Assembly: GCF_014649715.1 (NCBI RefSeq)
Contig: NZ_BMTO01000003.1
Location: forward strand, 93,396 to 157,395
Source of the DNA: Streptomyces lateritius
GTDB lineage: Bacteria; Actinomycetota; Actinomycetes; Streptomycetales; Streptomycetaceae
DNA length: 64,000 bases
Direction: 5' to 3'
The stretch's first letter is position 1, and the number at the start of each line of letters is the position of its first letter. Positions 7,949 through 16,727 of this stretch are shown here, piece by piece. The position numbers and the translations under genes are program-made. The notes beneath the pieces are model-generated. The model was not told the origin of the DNA. It saw nothing but the letters and a program-made list of their open reading frames with translations, and did not search any database.

Positions 7949-8894
7949 AAGGGCGCCCGGACGGGGCGGCGGACGCGACCCTGATCCGCTCCTCGTGGAC
8001 ACGCAGGTGCAGGGTGGCCAGGTCCAGGAGGGGTGTGGCCACCGACAGGGCCCGCGCACGGTTCACCAGGTCTCCGAAGAGGTGCTCGACCTCGGTGGGC
8101 CGCCCGGCCACGAGGTCGCGGTAGAGGGAGGGGACCATCGAGGAGCCGGCCGCGGTCACGATGCCGAGCGTCGCGGCCCGTTCGGACTCCGGTAGGGGAC
8201 GGCCCGCCGCGGCGGCGACCGCCGCCGCCTCCGCCAGGACCGCGGGGCCCAGCTCTGTACCGCCCGGAACGGCGTTGACCTCGCCCACCGTTCCGCGCAT
8301 CAGGCTGGTCACCGCGCCGAAGGTCGTGATGAAGACCCACTTGTGCCACATCGCGGTGATCACGTCGGCGGGGACCAGGACGTCGATCCCAGCCCCGGCC
8401 AGGACGTCCCGGATCTTCTCCACCCGGGGGGAGGAGGATCCGTCCTGTTCGCCGATCGTGAGATGGGCGAGCGGCGCGAGGCGGACGATGTCGCCCTCGT
8501 CGCTGAGGGTGGTGACCACCTTGGCGACCCCGCCGAGGACCCGGGCGGCGCCGAAGCGGGCGTTGAGGGCGTCCATGTGGGCGAGGCCGTTGAGCAGCGG
8601 CACGATCGCCGTGTCGGGACCGACGGCCGGGGCGATGTCCTCGATCGCCTGCTCCAGCGCGGTGGACTTCACCGAGAGGAGGACGAGGTCGTACGGCGTG
8701 GTCAGCGCGTCGGCCGTGACCAGCCCGGGCTCCAGGGACCACTCCTCTCCCCGGCCGGTGAGGCGCAGGCCGCGTTCCCGCAGCACGGCGGCGCGGTGCG
8801 GACGGACCAGGAAGGTGACGTCCTGTCCGGAGCGGGCGAGCAGAGCACCGAAGTAGCCTCCGGTGGCTCCGGCGCCGACGACCAGGATCTTCAT
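7947..8894 (-). CDS. ketopantoate reductase family protein (PanE/ApbA)
   Basis: A 315-residue NADPH-dependent reductase. The nucleotide-binding motif GAGATGG is at residues 7-13, and the conserved PLLNGLAHMDAL and the ITAMWHKWVF region with the catalytic Lys are present. Known members reduce 2-dehydropantoate to pantoate in coenzyme A synthesis, but many actinomycete paralogues act on other 2-oxo acids, so pantoate is not certain. ATG 8894 overlaps the stop of an HxlR-type regulator (ATGA), so the two are co-transcribed and probably controlled by that regulator. Confidence 0.88.
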   Translation of the reverse strand: MKILVVGAGATGGYFGALLARSGQDVTFLVRPHRAAVLRERGLRLTGRGEEWSLEPGLVTADALTTPYDLVLLSVKSTALEQAIEDIAPAVGPDTAIVPLLNGLAHMDALNARFGAARVLGGVAKVVTTLSDEGDIVRLAPLAHLTIGEQDGSSSPRVEKIRDVLAGAGIDVLVPADVITAMWHKWVFITTFGAVTSLMRGTVGEVNAVPGGTELGPAVLAEAAAVAAAAGRPLPESERAATLGIVTAAGSSMVPSLYRDLVAGRPTEVEHLFGDLVNRARALSVATPLLDLATLHLRVHEERIRVASAAPSGRP

Positions 8895-9454
8895 GGGTGC
8901 GAACCTCTCTCGGAGCGTGGGGTGCGGGACGGGTCGAGCAGGGGCTGGAGCAGGCGGTGCGGGCGGGCGAGCGCCCGCGTCACCGGGTCGTCGTCCTCGG
9001 CCGCCGCGGCGAGCCCGGGGCCGGGGGTGACCAGGATGTCGCCGACGACGACCGGTGCTCCGCAGCCGGTACACCGGCCGTCGTCGGCGAGCGGGGCGTC
9101 GTCGGTGGCGTGGCGGAAGACCCGGCGCGGGCCGCTCCCCACGCCGTAGAACGCGTCGCCCCAGGCGGTGAGCGCGCGGACGGCCGGCCAGAGCGCGATC
9201 CCCTTCGGCGTCAGGACGTAGACGTCACGGCGCCCGGTGTCCGGTTTGCGCTCCAGGACTCCGGCCTCGGTCAGGGTGGTGAGCCGGTCGGTGAGGACGG
9301 CCCGCGGGAGGCGGAGATGCGCGGCGAACTCGCCGAAGCGCCGCACCCCGCAGAAGGCGTCCCGCACGATCAGCAGCGTCCAGCGCTCGCCGATGATCTC
9401 CATCGAGCGGGCGAGGGCACAGGTCTGGCCGCTGTAGTCGCGCGGAAGTGGCAT
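8891..9454 (-). CDS. HxlR-family winged-helix transcriptional regulator
   Basis: A 187-residue regulator. Residues about 12-105 form the HxlR winged helix (CALARSMEIIGERWTLLIVR, then LPRAVLTDRLTTLTEAGVLE). Cys12 near the N-terminus is the position often used for redox or electrophile sensing in this family. The C-terminal extension has a CTGC pair (about 128-131) that might bind metal. It lies upstream of and overlaps the ketopantoate-reductase-like gene. Autoregulation from the 75-base gap shared with the divergent ROK gene is likely. Confidence 0.88.
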   Translation of the reverse strand: MPLPRDYSGQTCALARSMEIIGERWTLLIVRDAFCGVRRFGEFAAHLRLPRAVLTDRLTTLTEAGVLERKPDTGRRDVYVLTPKGIALWPAVRALTAWGDAFYGVGSGPRRVFRHATDDAPLADDGRCTGCGAPVVVGDILVTPGPGLAAAAEDDDPVTRALARPHRLLQPLLDPSRTPRSERGSHP

Positions 9455-9530
9455 GGCCCAGACAATAGCCCAGAGAGTTCGGTGATTGAACTGTCGGCTG
9501 GGGAGGCAGGGGGATTAGGCTCGGCGCACG

Positions 9531-10793
9531 ATGAAGAAGACTCCGCGGACCGGGGGAGCGCACCCCGTGGAACCCAAGGCCGACAAGGCGAGCGTGCGGC
9601 AGCACAACCTCAGCCTCGTCCTGCGGACGGTCCACGAGGCCGGTGAGACGACACGGGCGTCGGTCGCGGCGCGCGTCGGGCTGACCCGGGCCGCCGTCTC
9701 CTCGCTCGTCGAACAGCTCCTGGAGCGCGGCCTCCTGGTCGAGTCGGGCAAGACCTTCAGCGGGCAGGCGGGCCGGCCGGGAACGGTGCTCAAGGCGGCC
9801 GACACGGGTCCGGCCGGCCTCGGGGTCGAGATCAACGTCGACTACGTCTCCGTGTGCGTCGTCGATCTGGCGGGCGCCGACCGCGTCCGCGTCACCGAGC
9901 CGCTCGACAACCGCACGGCCGGGGCGGCGAAGGTCCTGGAACGGGCCGCCCGGGTCGCGGCGCGCGTCCTCGGGAGCGCGGCCGCCCGTGATCTGCACCC
10001 CGCGGGCGTACGGCTCGCCCTGCCCGGCCTGGTCTCCGCCGGGACCGTCCACCAGGCCCCCAACCTCGGCTGGAACCGGGTCGAGGCCGACCGGCTGTTC
10101 GCCGCGGCGCTCGGGGGGTTGTGGCCGGGGCGGCCGGGGACGCCGGAGCTGCCGGTCGCCTCGGACAACGAGGCGAACGTGGCGGCGCTCGCGGAGCTGT
10201 GGTTCGGCGGGCTGGGGGAGGTGCGGAGCTTCCTCCACCTCACGGGCGAGATCGGCGTCGGCGGCGCGATCGTCGTGAACGGACAACTCCTGCGCGGCGC
10301 CCACGGGTTCGCTGGAGAGATCGGTCACCTGGCCGTCGACGGGAACGGGCCCCTGTGCCGCTGCGGCTCGCACGGCTGCCTGGAGCAGTACGCGGGACAG
10401 TCGGCGCTCCTTCGGGCGGCGGGGCTCGAGGACGGCGCGGGGGCGACCACCGGGGCGTCCGGGGTCGAGGAGCTGGCGCGCCGCGCGGACGCGGGGGAGG
10501 CGCGGGCGGTGGCGGCGGTGGAGGAGGCCGGGCGCAGACTCGGGCTCGCGCTCTCGGGAGCGGTGAACCTGCTCGATCCGGAGGTCGTCGTCCTGGGCGG
10601 CATCTACCCTCGCCTGATGCCCCGTCTGGGCCCGGCGGTGGACATGGAACTGGCCCGCCGCGTCGTCTCCGGCCTCTGGACCCCCGCTGCCGGCCGCCTC
10701 CGCTCCGCCTCCGCCTCCGCGGACGCGGCCCGCGGCGCGGCAGCCGTCGTCATCCGCGAGGTCCTCGCGGACCCCCTCGCGTACACCGGCTGA
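9531..10793 (+). CDS. ROK-family transcriptional regulator
   Basis: A 420-residue regulator with an N-terminal helix-turn-helix (about residues 20-80, NLSLVLRTVHEAGETTRASV) and a ROK sugar-kinase-like domain. The ROK zinc motif is present as HLAVDGNGPLCRCGSHGCLE, and the ROK signature surrounds GEIGVGGAIVVNGQLLRGAH. Such proteins repress carbohydrate genes and are released by a sugar or sugar phosphate. The ATG at 9531 has no Shine-Dalgarno sequence but follows TAGGCT by 9 nt, so a leaderless transcript is possible; GTG 9567 is an alternative. Its targets are not evident in the immediate surroundings. Confidence 0.9.
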   Translation: MKKTPRTGGAHPVEPKADKASVRQHNLSLVLRTVHEAGETTRASVAARVGLTRAAVSSLVEQLLERGLLVESGKTFSGQAGRPGTVLKAADTGPAGLGVEINVDYVSVCVVDLAGADRVRVTEPLDNRTAGAAKVLERAARVAARVLGSAAARDLHPAGVRLALPGLVSAGTVHQAPNLGWNRVEADRLFAAALGGLWPGRPGTPELPVASDNEANVAALAELWFGGLGEVRSFLHLTGEIGVGGAIVVNGQLLRGAHGFAGEIGHLAVDGNGPLCRCGSHGCLEQYAGQSALLRAAGLEDGAGATTGASGVEELARRADAGEARAVAAVEEAGRRLGLALSGAVNLLDPEVVVLGGIYPRLMPRLGPAVDMELARRVVSGLWTPAAGRLRSASASADAARGAAAVVIREVLADPLAYTG

Positions 10794-10922
10794 CGGACCC
10801 GCCCGGCGCCGCCCGCGCCCGGCCCGCCCCCCTCCACTCTCATCCCACCCCTCCACTCTCGCTCTCGCTCTCACGGGGGCCTTGTCCGGCCATCACCGCC
10901 CGCGCCTTGCTTTGCGCCCAGG

Positions 10923-11084
10923 TTCCTCACCTACCTCCGGCGCGAGCTGCGCCTTCGCAGAAAGACGGCGCCCGTCGTCGCCTCGGGGCTCACGCTCGGG
11001 ATCGCGTCGGTCATCGTCATCAACTCCGCCCGGTCGACGCCGTCGAGGCGTAGACCGCCCATCGCGCCCCTGGTGCTGGAATGA
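10923..11084 (+). pseudogene. N-terminal fragment of an ABC transporter permease (MacB/FtsX-type)
   Basis: The frame from 10923 reads FLTYLRRELRLRRKTAPVVA, then SGLTLGIASVIVIN, the usual cytoplasmic N-terminus and first helix of FtsX/MacB-type permeases. After about 36 codons it loses similarity and stops. The start codon and the rest of the gene are missing. The remaining gap from 10794 to 11157 shows only a short CTCT-rich tract at about 10840-10875. Confidence 0.6.
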
Positions 11085-11157
11085 TGTCCGCCATCACGTA
11101 CGGCGGTACGGCGACGTGACGACCGGATGGCGTACGCATCATGACCCGGGGGGGTTC

Positions 11158-11880
11158 GTGGAAACGATCGGGACCGCGCTGAACGAGCTGAGATCCGCAC
11201 AGAAGTCCGCGAAGGGAGTCTCGCTCTACACGCGCCACGTCAACCGACCGGTGGGCAGGTACCTCGCTGCCGGATCGTTCACACTGGGCCTGACACCCAA
11301 TCAAGTCACACTCACCAGCGCCGTTTTCAGCTTCGCCGGAGTCGCCGCCATGGCGCTCGGGACCCCGTCCTGGACGCTGGGACTCCTCGTCTGGCTCGGC
11401 CTCGCGGTCGGTTACGCCTTCGACTCCGCAGACGGGCAGCTCGCCCGTCTGCGGGGCGGCGGCAGCCCGGCCGGAGAGTGGCTCGACCATGTCGTGGACT
11501 GCGCCAAGATCACCGCCCTCCACCTCGCCGTGCTGATCGCCTTCTACCGGCACCCGGAACACTTCGGCACCGCCACGGACACCTGGCTGCTCGTCCCCCT
11601 CGGCTTCCAAATCGCCGCCGTCGTCACCTTCTTCGGCGGACTGCTGACCGAGAAGCTCAAGCCCCGCCCGGCCCCCGGCATGCCTGCCCCCGCGCCCTCC
11701 GCCCTGCGCGCGGTGGCCCTGCTCCCCGTCGACCACGGGGGCTTCTGCCTGGTGTTCCTGCTGCTGGGCGGCGGCGCCGTCTTCCGCTGGGCCTACACGG
11801 TGCTCGGCGCCGTCGCCGTCGTCTTCCTCGTCGCCTTTCTCGCCAAATGGTTCCGTGAACTCAAGCCGGCCCGTCGCTGA
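11158..11880 (+). CDS. CDP-alcohol phosphatidyltransferase family protein
   Basis: A 240-residue membrane enzyme with the full family motif: FDSADGQLARLRGG (D-x2-D-G-x2-A-R) continues through G and D residues to EWLDHVVD. Several helices follow. Such enzymes transfer a phospho-alcohol from a CDP-activated donor to a lipid or polyol acceptor. GTG 11158 follows a run of seven G with a 3-nt gap; GTG 11116 is an alternative. The gene converges with a TagD-like cytidylyltransferase, overlapping by 20 bp, so donor activation and transfer are probably consecutive steps. In the exopolysaccharide context it may decorate the polymer or its lipid carrier; this is inferred. Confidence 0.85.
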   Translation: METIGTALNELRSAQKSAKGVSLYTRHVNRPVGRYLAAGSFTLGLTPNQVTLTSAVFSFAGVAAMALGTPSWTLGLLVWLGLAVGYAFDSADGQLARLRGGGSPAGEWLDHVVDCAKITALHLAVLIAFYRHPEHFGTATDTWLLVPLGFQIAAVVTFFGGLLTEKLKPRPAPGMPAPAPSALRAVALLPVDHGGFCLVFLLLGGGAVFRWAYTVLGAVAVVFLVAFLAKWFRELKPARR

Positions 11881-12340
11881 GGCCGCCCACACCGGCCGCC
11901 GGGGCGTCCTGCGACAGAATGTCGAGGACGCGCCCGAGCTGCGTGCTGGATGTGCGAACGGTGTACGGGAAGTAGACGATCTCCACACCCACCTCGGAGA
12001 GATCCCGCTCCAGCTTGTCCCCCTTGGGCGTACCACGCCAGTCGTCGCCCTTGAACAGCACGTCGAAACGGACCTGCCTCCAGGTCTCCACCCGGTCCGG
12101 GATGGTCTCCACGAACGCCGCGTCGACGTACTTCACGTTGCGCACGATCTCCAGACGCTCGACCAGCGGGAACACCGGCCGGCGTCCCGTGGCGAGCTCT
12201 GCCGTCTCGTCCGACACCACACCCGCCACGAGGCAGTCGCACTGACTGCGCGCGTGCCGAAGGATGTTGAGGTGCCCTATGTGGAACAGGTCGTAGGTCC
12301 CCGGTGCGTAGCCGACGCGGTACGGCCTTCCTGCGGTCAT
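11861..12340 (-). CDS. TagD-like glycerol-3-phosphate/polyol-phosphate cytidylyltransferase
   Basis: A 159-residue nucleotidyltransferase with the HIGH motif (YDLFHIGHLNILRHA, residues about 16-30), the KGDDWRG loop and an RTSST motif near the C-terminus. These fit enzymes that make CDP-glycerol or a similar CDP-alcohol from CTP and an alcohol phosphate. Its 3' end overlaps the convergent CDP-alcohol transferase. The ATG at 12340 is preceded by CCTGGGGGG at 8 nt, a motif also seen before two other genes of this locus. Substrate identity is not decided by the sequence. Confidence 0.85.
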   Translation of the reverse strand: MTAGRPYRVGYAPGTYDLFHIGHLNILRHARSQCDCLVAGVVSDETAELATGRRPVFPLVERLEIVRNVKYVDAAFVETIPDRVETWRQVRFDVLFKGDDWRGTPKGDKLERDLSEVGVEIVYFPYTVRTSSTQLGRVLDILSQDAPAAGVGGLSDGPA

Positions 12341-12472
12341 GTGCCAAACCCCCCAGGTGCGTTCGCGCTCCCCAGCGCGAAGGAGTTTCGACGATAGCGT
12401 GCACGTTCCGTCGAGAGAGGGTGAACGACTAGGGTGAAGGACGGTTCACGTACGGGGGAGAGGGGCGCTCGC

Positions 12473-13744
12473 GTGGGGGAAGTGGCGGCAGGCGGGGAAA
12501 GCGGCGAAGACACGCCGGTCACACGGCGGCGCTTACTGATGGTGTCCACCAACTACGCGCCGGAACACGCCGGAATCGGCCCGTACGCCACCCAGATCGC
12601 GGAACACTGGGCGAGCCGGGGACACGAGACCCATGTCCTCGCCGGCATGCCCCACTACCCCTCCTGGTCCCTCGACCCCGCCTACGCGGGAGTCTGGCGC
12701 CGCACCGAGGAGCGCAACGGTGTCGTCGTCCACCGCAGACGCCACACCGTCCCGCCCCGCCAAACCGCCCTGAGACGAGCCACGTTCGAGGCGAGTGTGC
12801 TCGCCCACGGGCTGCTCGCCCCGCCCGCCATGGCCCGGCCGCACGCCGTCCTCGCCCAGATGCCCAGCCTGGCCGGCGGCATCATCGGCGCCCGGCTCGC
12901 CGCCCGTTGGCGCGTCCCGTACGTGCCCGTCGTCCAGGACCTGATGGGCGCCGCCGCCGCGCAGAGCGGTATCCGCGGCGGCGACCGGGCCGCGGCGCTC
13001 GCCGCCCGGGCCGAGTCCCACGCCCTGCGCGGGGCCACACTCGTCGGCGTCATCCACGAGACCTTCGTCGACAAGGTCGCCGCCCTGGGCGTCGACCCCG
13101 GCCGCATACGCCTCGTCCCCAACTGGTCGCACGTCTCCGGCCCTTCGGCCTCTCGGGCCGCCACCCGCGAGCGGCTCGGCTGGGGCGAGGACGAGACCGT
13201 CGTCCTCCACTCCGGCAACATGGGCCTCAAGCAGGGGCTCGAGGTCCTGGTCGAGGCCGCCCGACGGGACCCGAAGACCCGGATCGTGCTCCTCGGCGAC
13301 GGCAACCAGCGCGCCCACCTCGCCGAACTCGGCGCGGGCATCGCCAACCTGCACTTCATGGAGCCGGTCGGCGACGACGAGTTCCCGGACGTCCTCGCCG
13401 CGGCGGACGTCCTCGCCGTCACCCAGCGCGCCTCGGTCCTCGACATGAGCGTCCCGTCCAAACTGACCTCGTACTTCGCCGCCGGACGGCCCGTGGTCGC
13501 CTCCGTGGCCGCCGAGGGAGGGACCGCCCTCGAAGTGCTCCGCTCCGGCGCCGGCGTCCTCGTTCCGCCGGAAGACCCCGACGCCCTGCTCGCCCAGGTC
13601 CGTAGACTCGGAGACGATCCGGGCGCCGCCGCCGCGCTCGGCGCCCAGGGGCCCCGGCACGTCGAGGCCCACCTGACCCGGGCGGCCGGACTCGCCCGGA
13701 TCGACGCACTGATCGACGAGGCTCTGGGGGGTCCGGGCACGTGA
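12473..13744 (+). CDS. family 4 glycosyltransferase, WcaI-like
   Basis: A GT-B glycosyltransferase of about 423 residues. The N-terminal half begins with LLMVSTNYAPEHAGIGPYAT and the C-terminal half has VVLHSGNMGLKQGLEVLVEA and the donor-binding region VPSKLTSYFAAGRPVVAS. It resembles colanic-acid WcaI-type transferases that extend a lipid-linked repeat unit in the cytoplasm. GTG 12473 has a GGAGAGGGG stretch upstream; GTG 12434 in the same frame is an alternative. Its stop overlaps the GTG of the Wzz-like gene, so it leads a three-gene operon. Confidence 0.88.
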   Translation: MGEVAAGGESGEDTPVTRRRLLMVSTNYAPEHAGIGPYATQIAEHWASRGHETHVLAGMPHYPSWSLDPAYAGVWRRTEERNGVVVHRRRHTVPPRQTALRRATFEASVLAHGLLAPPAMARPHAVLAQMPSLAGGIIGARLAARWRVPYVPVVQDLMGAAAAQSGIRGGDRAAALAARAESHALRGATLVGVIHETFVDKVAALGVDPGRIRLVPNWSHVSGPSASRAATRERLGWGEDETVVLHSGNMGLKQGLEVLVEAARRDPKTRIVLLGDGNQRAHLAELGAGIANLHFMEPVGDDEFPDVLAAADVLAVTQRASVLDMSVPSKLTSYFAAGRPVVASVAAEGGTALEVLRSGAGVLVPPEDPDALLAQVRRLGDDPGAAAALGAQGPRHVEAHLTRAAGLARIDALIDEALGGPGT

Positions 13745-15486
13745 CGCACACGCACGTCAACGCGGTGGAGGACGACGAACCGGAGCTCCTGCGGGACCAG
13801 TTCCGTCAGCTCCTGCGCTACCGCACGATCATCGGCGCCGGCATCGGGATCGGCCTGCTCGGCGGTGTCTGGTTCGGGGTGTCCAACGCCGACACGTACG
13901 TCGCCACCAGCCAGGTCGTGCTCCGTGCCCCCGTCAACGACCCCTTCAACCCGAGCATTTCGCAGGACAAGACCCTCAACATGGGGTCCGAACGGCAGAC
14001 CGCGCTCAGCAGCAGCGTCGCCGAGCGGGCCGCGCAGAAGCTCGGCTGGACCGGCACCCTCGGCAAGCTGCAGAAGGACCTGCAGGTCACCAACCCGCCC
14101 CAGAGCCAGGTCCTCCAGTTCACCTACACCGCCGACACGCCCCAGGCGGCCGCCGACCGGGCCAACGCGGTCACGCGGGCCTACCTCGACCTGCGCCAGA
14201 AGCAGTGGACCGACCTGCGCGCCACCATGCTCGCGGGACAGCAGAAGCAGCTCGACGAGGTCGCCAAGAAGCACGACGAGAAGACCAAGGAACTCGACCG
14301 GATGCCCGACGGGGCGGCCCGCGACGCCGAGTACGGCGTCAAGACCAACCTGCTCAACCGGATCAACGAACTCGACGCCCGGATCAGCCAGCTCAAGGCG
14401 CTCGACATGTCACCGGGCACGATCATCCGCACCGCGAGCGCCCCCGGCTACTCCGACGGCCCCGGTCTGCCCATGAGCCTCGGCCTCGGGGCGCTCGTCG
14501 GCGTGGCGCTCGGCCTGCTCGCCGCCTGGGTCCGGCTCGTGTTCGACCCCGCGCCGCGCTCCGCGGGCGACGTCGCCCGCGCGGTGCGCGCCCCTGTCCT
14601 CGGCACCCTGCCGCGCGGAGCCACCGACGTGCTGCTCGCGGACGAGCACACGGACGCCCGGATCGCCGAGGAGTACCGCTCCGTCGCCTTCCGGCTCGCC
14701 TACGACCAGCGGTTCGCCGACCGCCGACGGCTCCTCGTCGTCGCCCCGCGCGGCTCCAACGACGCCGCCGTCGCCGTCGCCTCCCACCTCGCCGCCTCCT
14801 TCGCCGAGACCGGCAAGGACGTGCTGCTCGTCGAGGCCGACCTGCGGGACCCCACGCTCGCCGGCCGGCTGCGCGCCCACGCCGCCGCCGCGCCCCGGTG
14901 GAGCAGTCCGGCGGAGACGGAGGAGGGCGGCTGGCCCACCCGGCGCCGGCTCACCGTCGACGCGGGCGAATCCGGCTCCTTCGGCCTGGTGCCGGGCGAG
15001 CGGGTACGGAACGTGGCGCGCGCCCTGACCGCCCCCAGGGTCACCCGGATGATCGCGGAGGCCGACTCGCCCAACTCCACCGTCGTCGTCCTCGCCCCGC
15101 CGGTCCTCAACTACGCGGACGCCCTCGCGCTCGTCGACCGGGTCGACGGCGTGCTGATCGTCTGCGACCCGCGCGGTGTCCACCGCACCGACCTCCAACG
15201 CATCCGGGAACTCATCGCGGGCGCCGGCGGCACGGTCCTCGGCGCCGTCGTGCACACCCCGGGCGGGCGCCGCGCCGCCAAGCGGTCCGCCGCCACACGC
15301 TCCATCGGCCGGCGCGGATCGGGTGACGGCCGAAGCCGCCTGCCCGCCCAAGCGGACGCCGACTCCGAGGAGTTCGCCGCCGAGCCGGAGCAGATCATCC
15401 TGGGCGACGGCTCCGACACCGTCGCACTGCGCTCGCTGCGCGCCGAAAACCTCCGCACCGGTGACATCCGCGCGGGCGATCGGTGA
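13741..15486 (+). CDS. Wzz/BY-kinase-like polysaccharide chain-length protein with degenerate kinase
   Basis: A 581-residue membrane protein with two helices (about residues 30-50 and 240-260) flanking an extracytoplasmic coiled-coil Wzz domain, then a cytoplasmic CpsD/Wzc-like domain. The position expected for Walker A reads VVAPRGSNDAAVAVASHLA and lacks the GKS/T signature. The later LLVEADLRDPTLAGRL strand is kept. No tyrosine cluster ends the protein. It therefore probably shapes polymer length and export without kinase activity. The start overlaps the glycosyltransferase stop, and its stop overlaps the flippase start, marking one operon. Confidence 0.85.
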   Translation: MTHTHVNAVEDDEPELLRDQFRQLLRYRTIIGAGIGIGLLGGVWFGVSNADTYVATSQVVLRAPVNDPFNPSISQDKTLNMGSERQTALSSSVAERAAQKLGWTGTLGKLQKDLQVTNPPQSQVLQFTYTADTPQAAADRANAVTRAYLDLRQKQWTDLRATMLAGQQKQLDEVAKKHDEKTKELDRMPDGAARDAEYGVKTNLLNRINELDARISQLKALDMSPGTIIRTASAPGYSDGPGLPMSLGLGALVGVALGLLAAWVRLVFDPAPRSAGDVARAVRAPVLGTLPRGATDVLLADEHTDARIAEEYRSVAFRLAYDQRFADRRRLLVVAPRGSNDAAVAVASHLAASFAETGKDVLLVEADLRDPTLAGRLRAHAAAAPRWSSPAETEEGGWPTRRRLTVDAGESGSFGLVPGERVRNVARALTAPRVTRMIAEADSPNSTVVVLAPPVLNYADALALVDRVDGVLIVCDPRGVHRTDLQRIRELIAGAGGTVLGAVVHTPGGRRAAKRSAATRSIGRRGSGDGRSRLPAQADADSEEFAAEPEQIILGDGSDTVALRSLRAENLRTGDIRAGDR

Positions 15487-16727
15487 GACGTGCCGTCACG
15501 GTCGCCGCCTCGGTCCTCGACCAGGCGGCGGCCAGCCTCACCAACATCGCCGTCCTGGTGATCGCGGCGAGGACGTCCAGCGCGGAAGGCTTCGCCGCCT
15601 TCTCGATGGTGTACATCACCTTCACCGTGCTCCTCGGCCTCAACATGGCCTTCGTCGGGCAGGCCGTCGTCCTGGAGAGGGGCGAGGACGACCGGGTCGG
15701 GGCCGCAGCCCGATCCGCCGTCACGTTCACCGCCGCGGCCTCGGCGCTCGCCGCGCTCCCCCTGCTCGTGGCGGGCGCCCTCGTCGATGGCGCCGGCGGC
15801 CCCGCCTTCCTCGCCCTCGGCGCGGTCCTGCCGGTCGTCCTCGTCCAGGACGGACTGCGCTACAGCTTCTCCGCGCTGCGGCAGCCGCACCGGGCCCTGG
15901 CCGCCGACACGCTCCGCCTCGTCTGCGCCGTACCCGCCCTCCTGCTCCAGCCGTACGGCACCTCACCGGCCCGCCTCGTCCTCGTCTGGGGCCTGTCCGC
16001 GCTGCCCGCAGTCCTCCTCGGGCTCGCCCTGCTGCGGCCCTTCGTCAGAAACCGGCCCGGCGAGCCCCGCCGCCACCTGCGCAAGGGCCATCTGGGCCGC
16101 CGCTTCGTCGTCGAGTATGCCGTCGGCAGCGCCTCCAGCCAGCTCGCCGTCCTCGGGATCGGACTCTTCGCCAGCCCGCTCGCCGTCGGCGCGCTGCGCG
16201 GGGCCTCCACCCTCTTCGGGCCGCTGGGCGTCCTGCTCACCTCCGTCAACGCCTTCGCCCCACCGCTGTTCGGCCGGTCCGGCTCCCGCCGCGCGACCGT
16301 ACGCGCCGCCGCCGCGCTCGGCGCCGTCCTCGCCCTCCTGGCACTCGCCTGGGGCACCCTGCTCTTCGCTCTTCCCGAGCGCGTCGGCCGCCAACTCCTC
16401 GGCGACACCTGGCAGTCCGCCGCCGACCTGCTGCCGGCCACCGGCAGCCAGTACGCGGTGATGGCGCTCGGCACCTGCGCTCTGGTCACGCTGCGGGTCC
16501 TCAGCCCCCGCGCCACCCTCTCCGTGCAGGTCGTCTTCTCCCTGCTCGCGGTCGCCCTGATGATCGGCGGATACCTCCTCGCAGGCACCGCCGGCGCGGC
16601 CTGGGGCCTCGCGGCCGGTTCGGCGCTGAAGGCCGTCGCGGCCTGGACACGCGTCGCGCGGACCCGCCCGGAGCCCGCCGCCGGGCAGGAGGACGGCCGT
16701 CAGCGCAGTGCCGCGCCCTTGTCCTGA
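15483..16727 (+). CDS. Wzx-like polysaccharide flippase
   Basis: A 414-residue hydrophobic protein with about 12 predicted helices, of the polysaccharide-biosynthesis/MATE-like superfamily. It should move the undecaprenyl-linked repeat unit across the membrane. GTG 15483 overlaps the stop of the Wzz-like gene. The last 28 bases overlap the convergent Wzy-like polymerase gene. Similarity to Wzx is by topology and context rather than by a sharp motif. Confidence 0.8.
   Translation: MRRAVTVAASVLDQAAASLTNIAVLVIAARTSSAEGFAAFSMVYITFTVLLGLNMAFVGQAVVLERGEDDRVGAAARSAVTFTAAASALAALPLLVAGALVDGAGGPAFLALGAVLPVVLVQDGLRYSFSALRQPHRALAADTLRLVCAVPALLLQPYGTSPARLVLVWGLSALPAVLLGLALLRPFVRNRPGEPRRHLRKGHLGRRFVVEYAVGSASSQLAVLGIGLFASPLAVGALRGASTLFGPLGVLLTSVNAFAPPLFGRSGSRRATVRAAAALGAVLALLALAWGTLLFALPERVGRQLLGDTWQSAADLLPATGSQYAVMALGTCALVTLRVLSPRATLSVQVVFSLLAVALMIGGYLLAGTAGAAWGLAAGSALKAVAAWTRVARTRPEPAAGQEDGRQRSAAPLS

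Noticed and set aside
10835..10880. CTCT-rich tract as a regulatory repeat
   Set aside because: Short, irregular, and not associated with any start codon; probably simple-sequence slippage.
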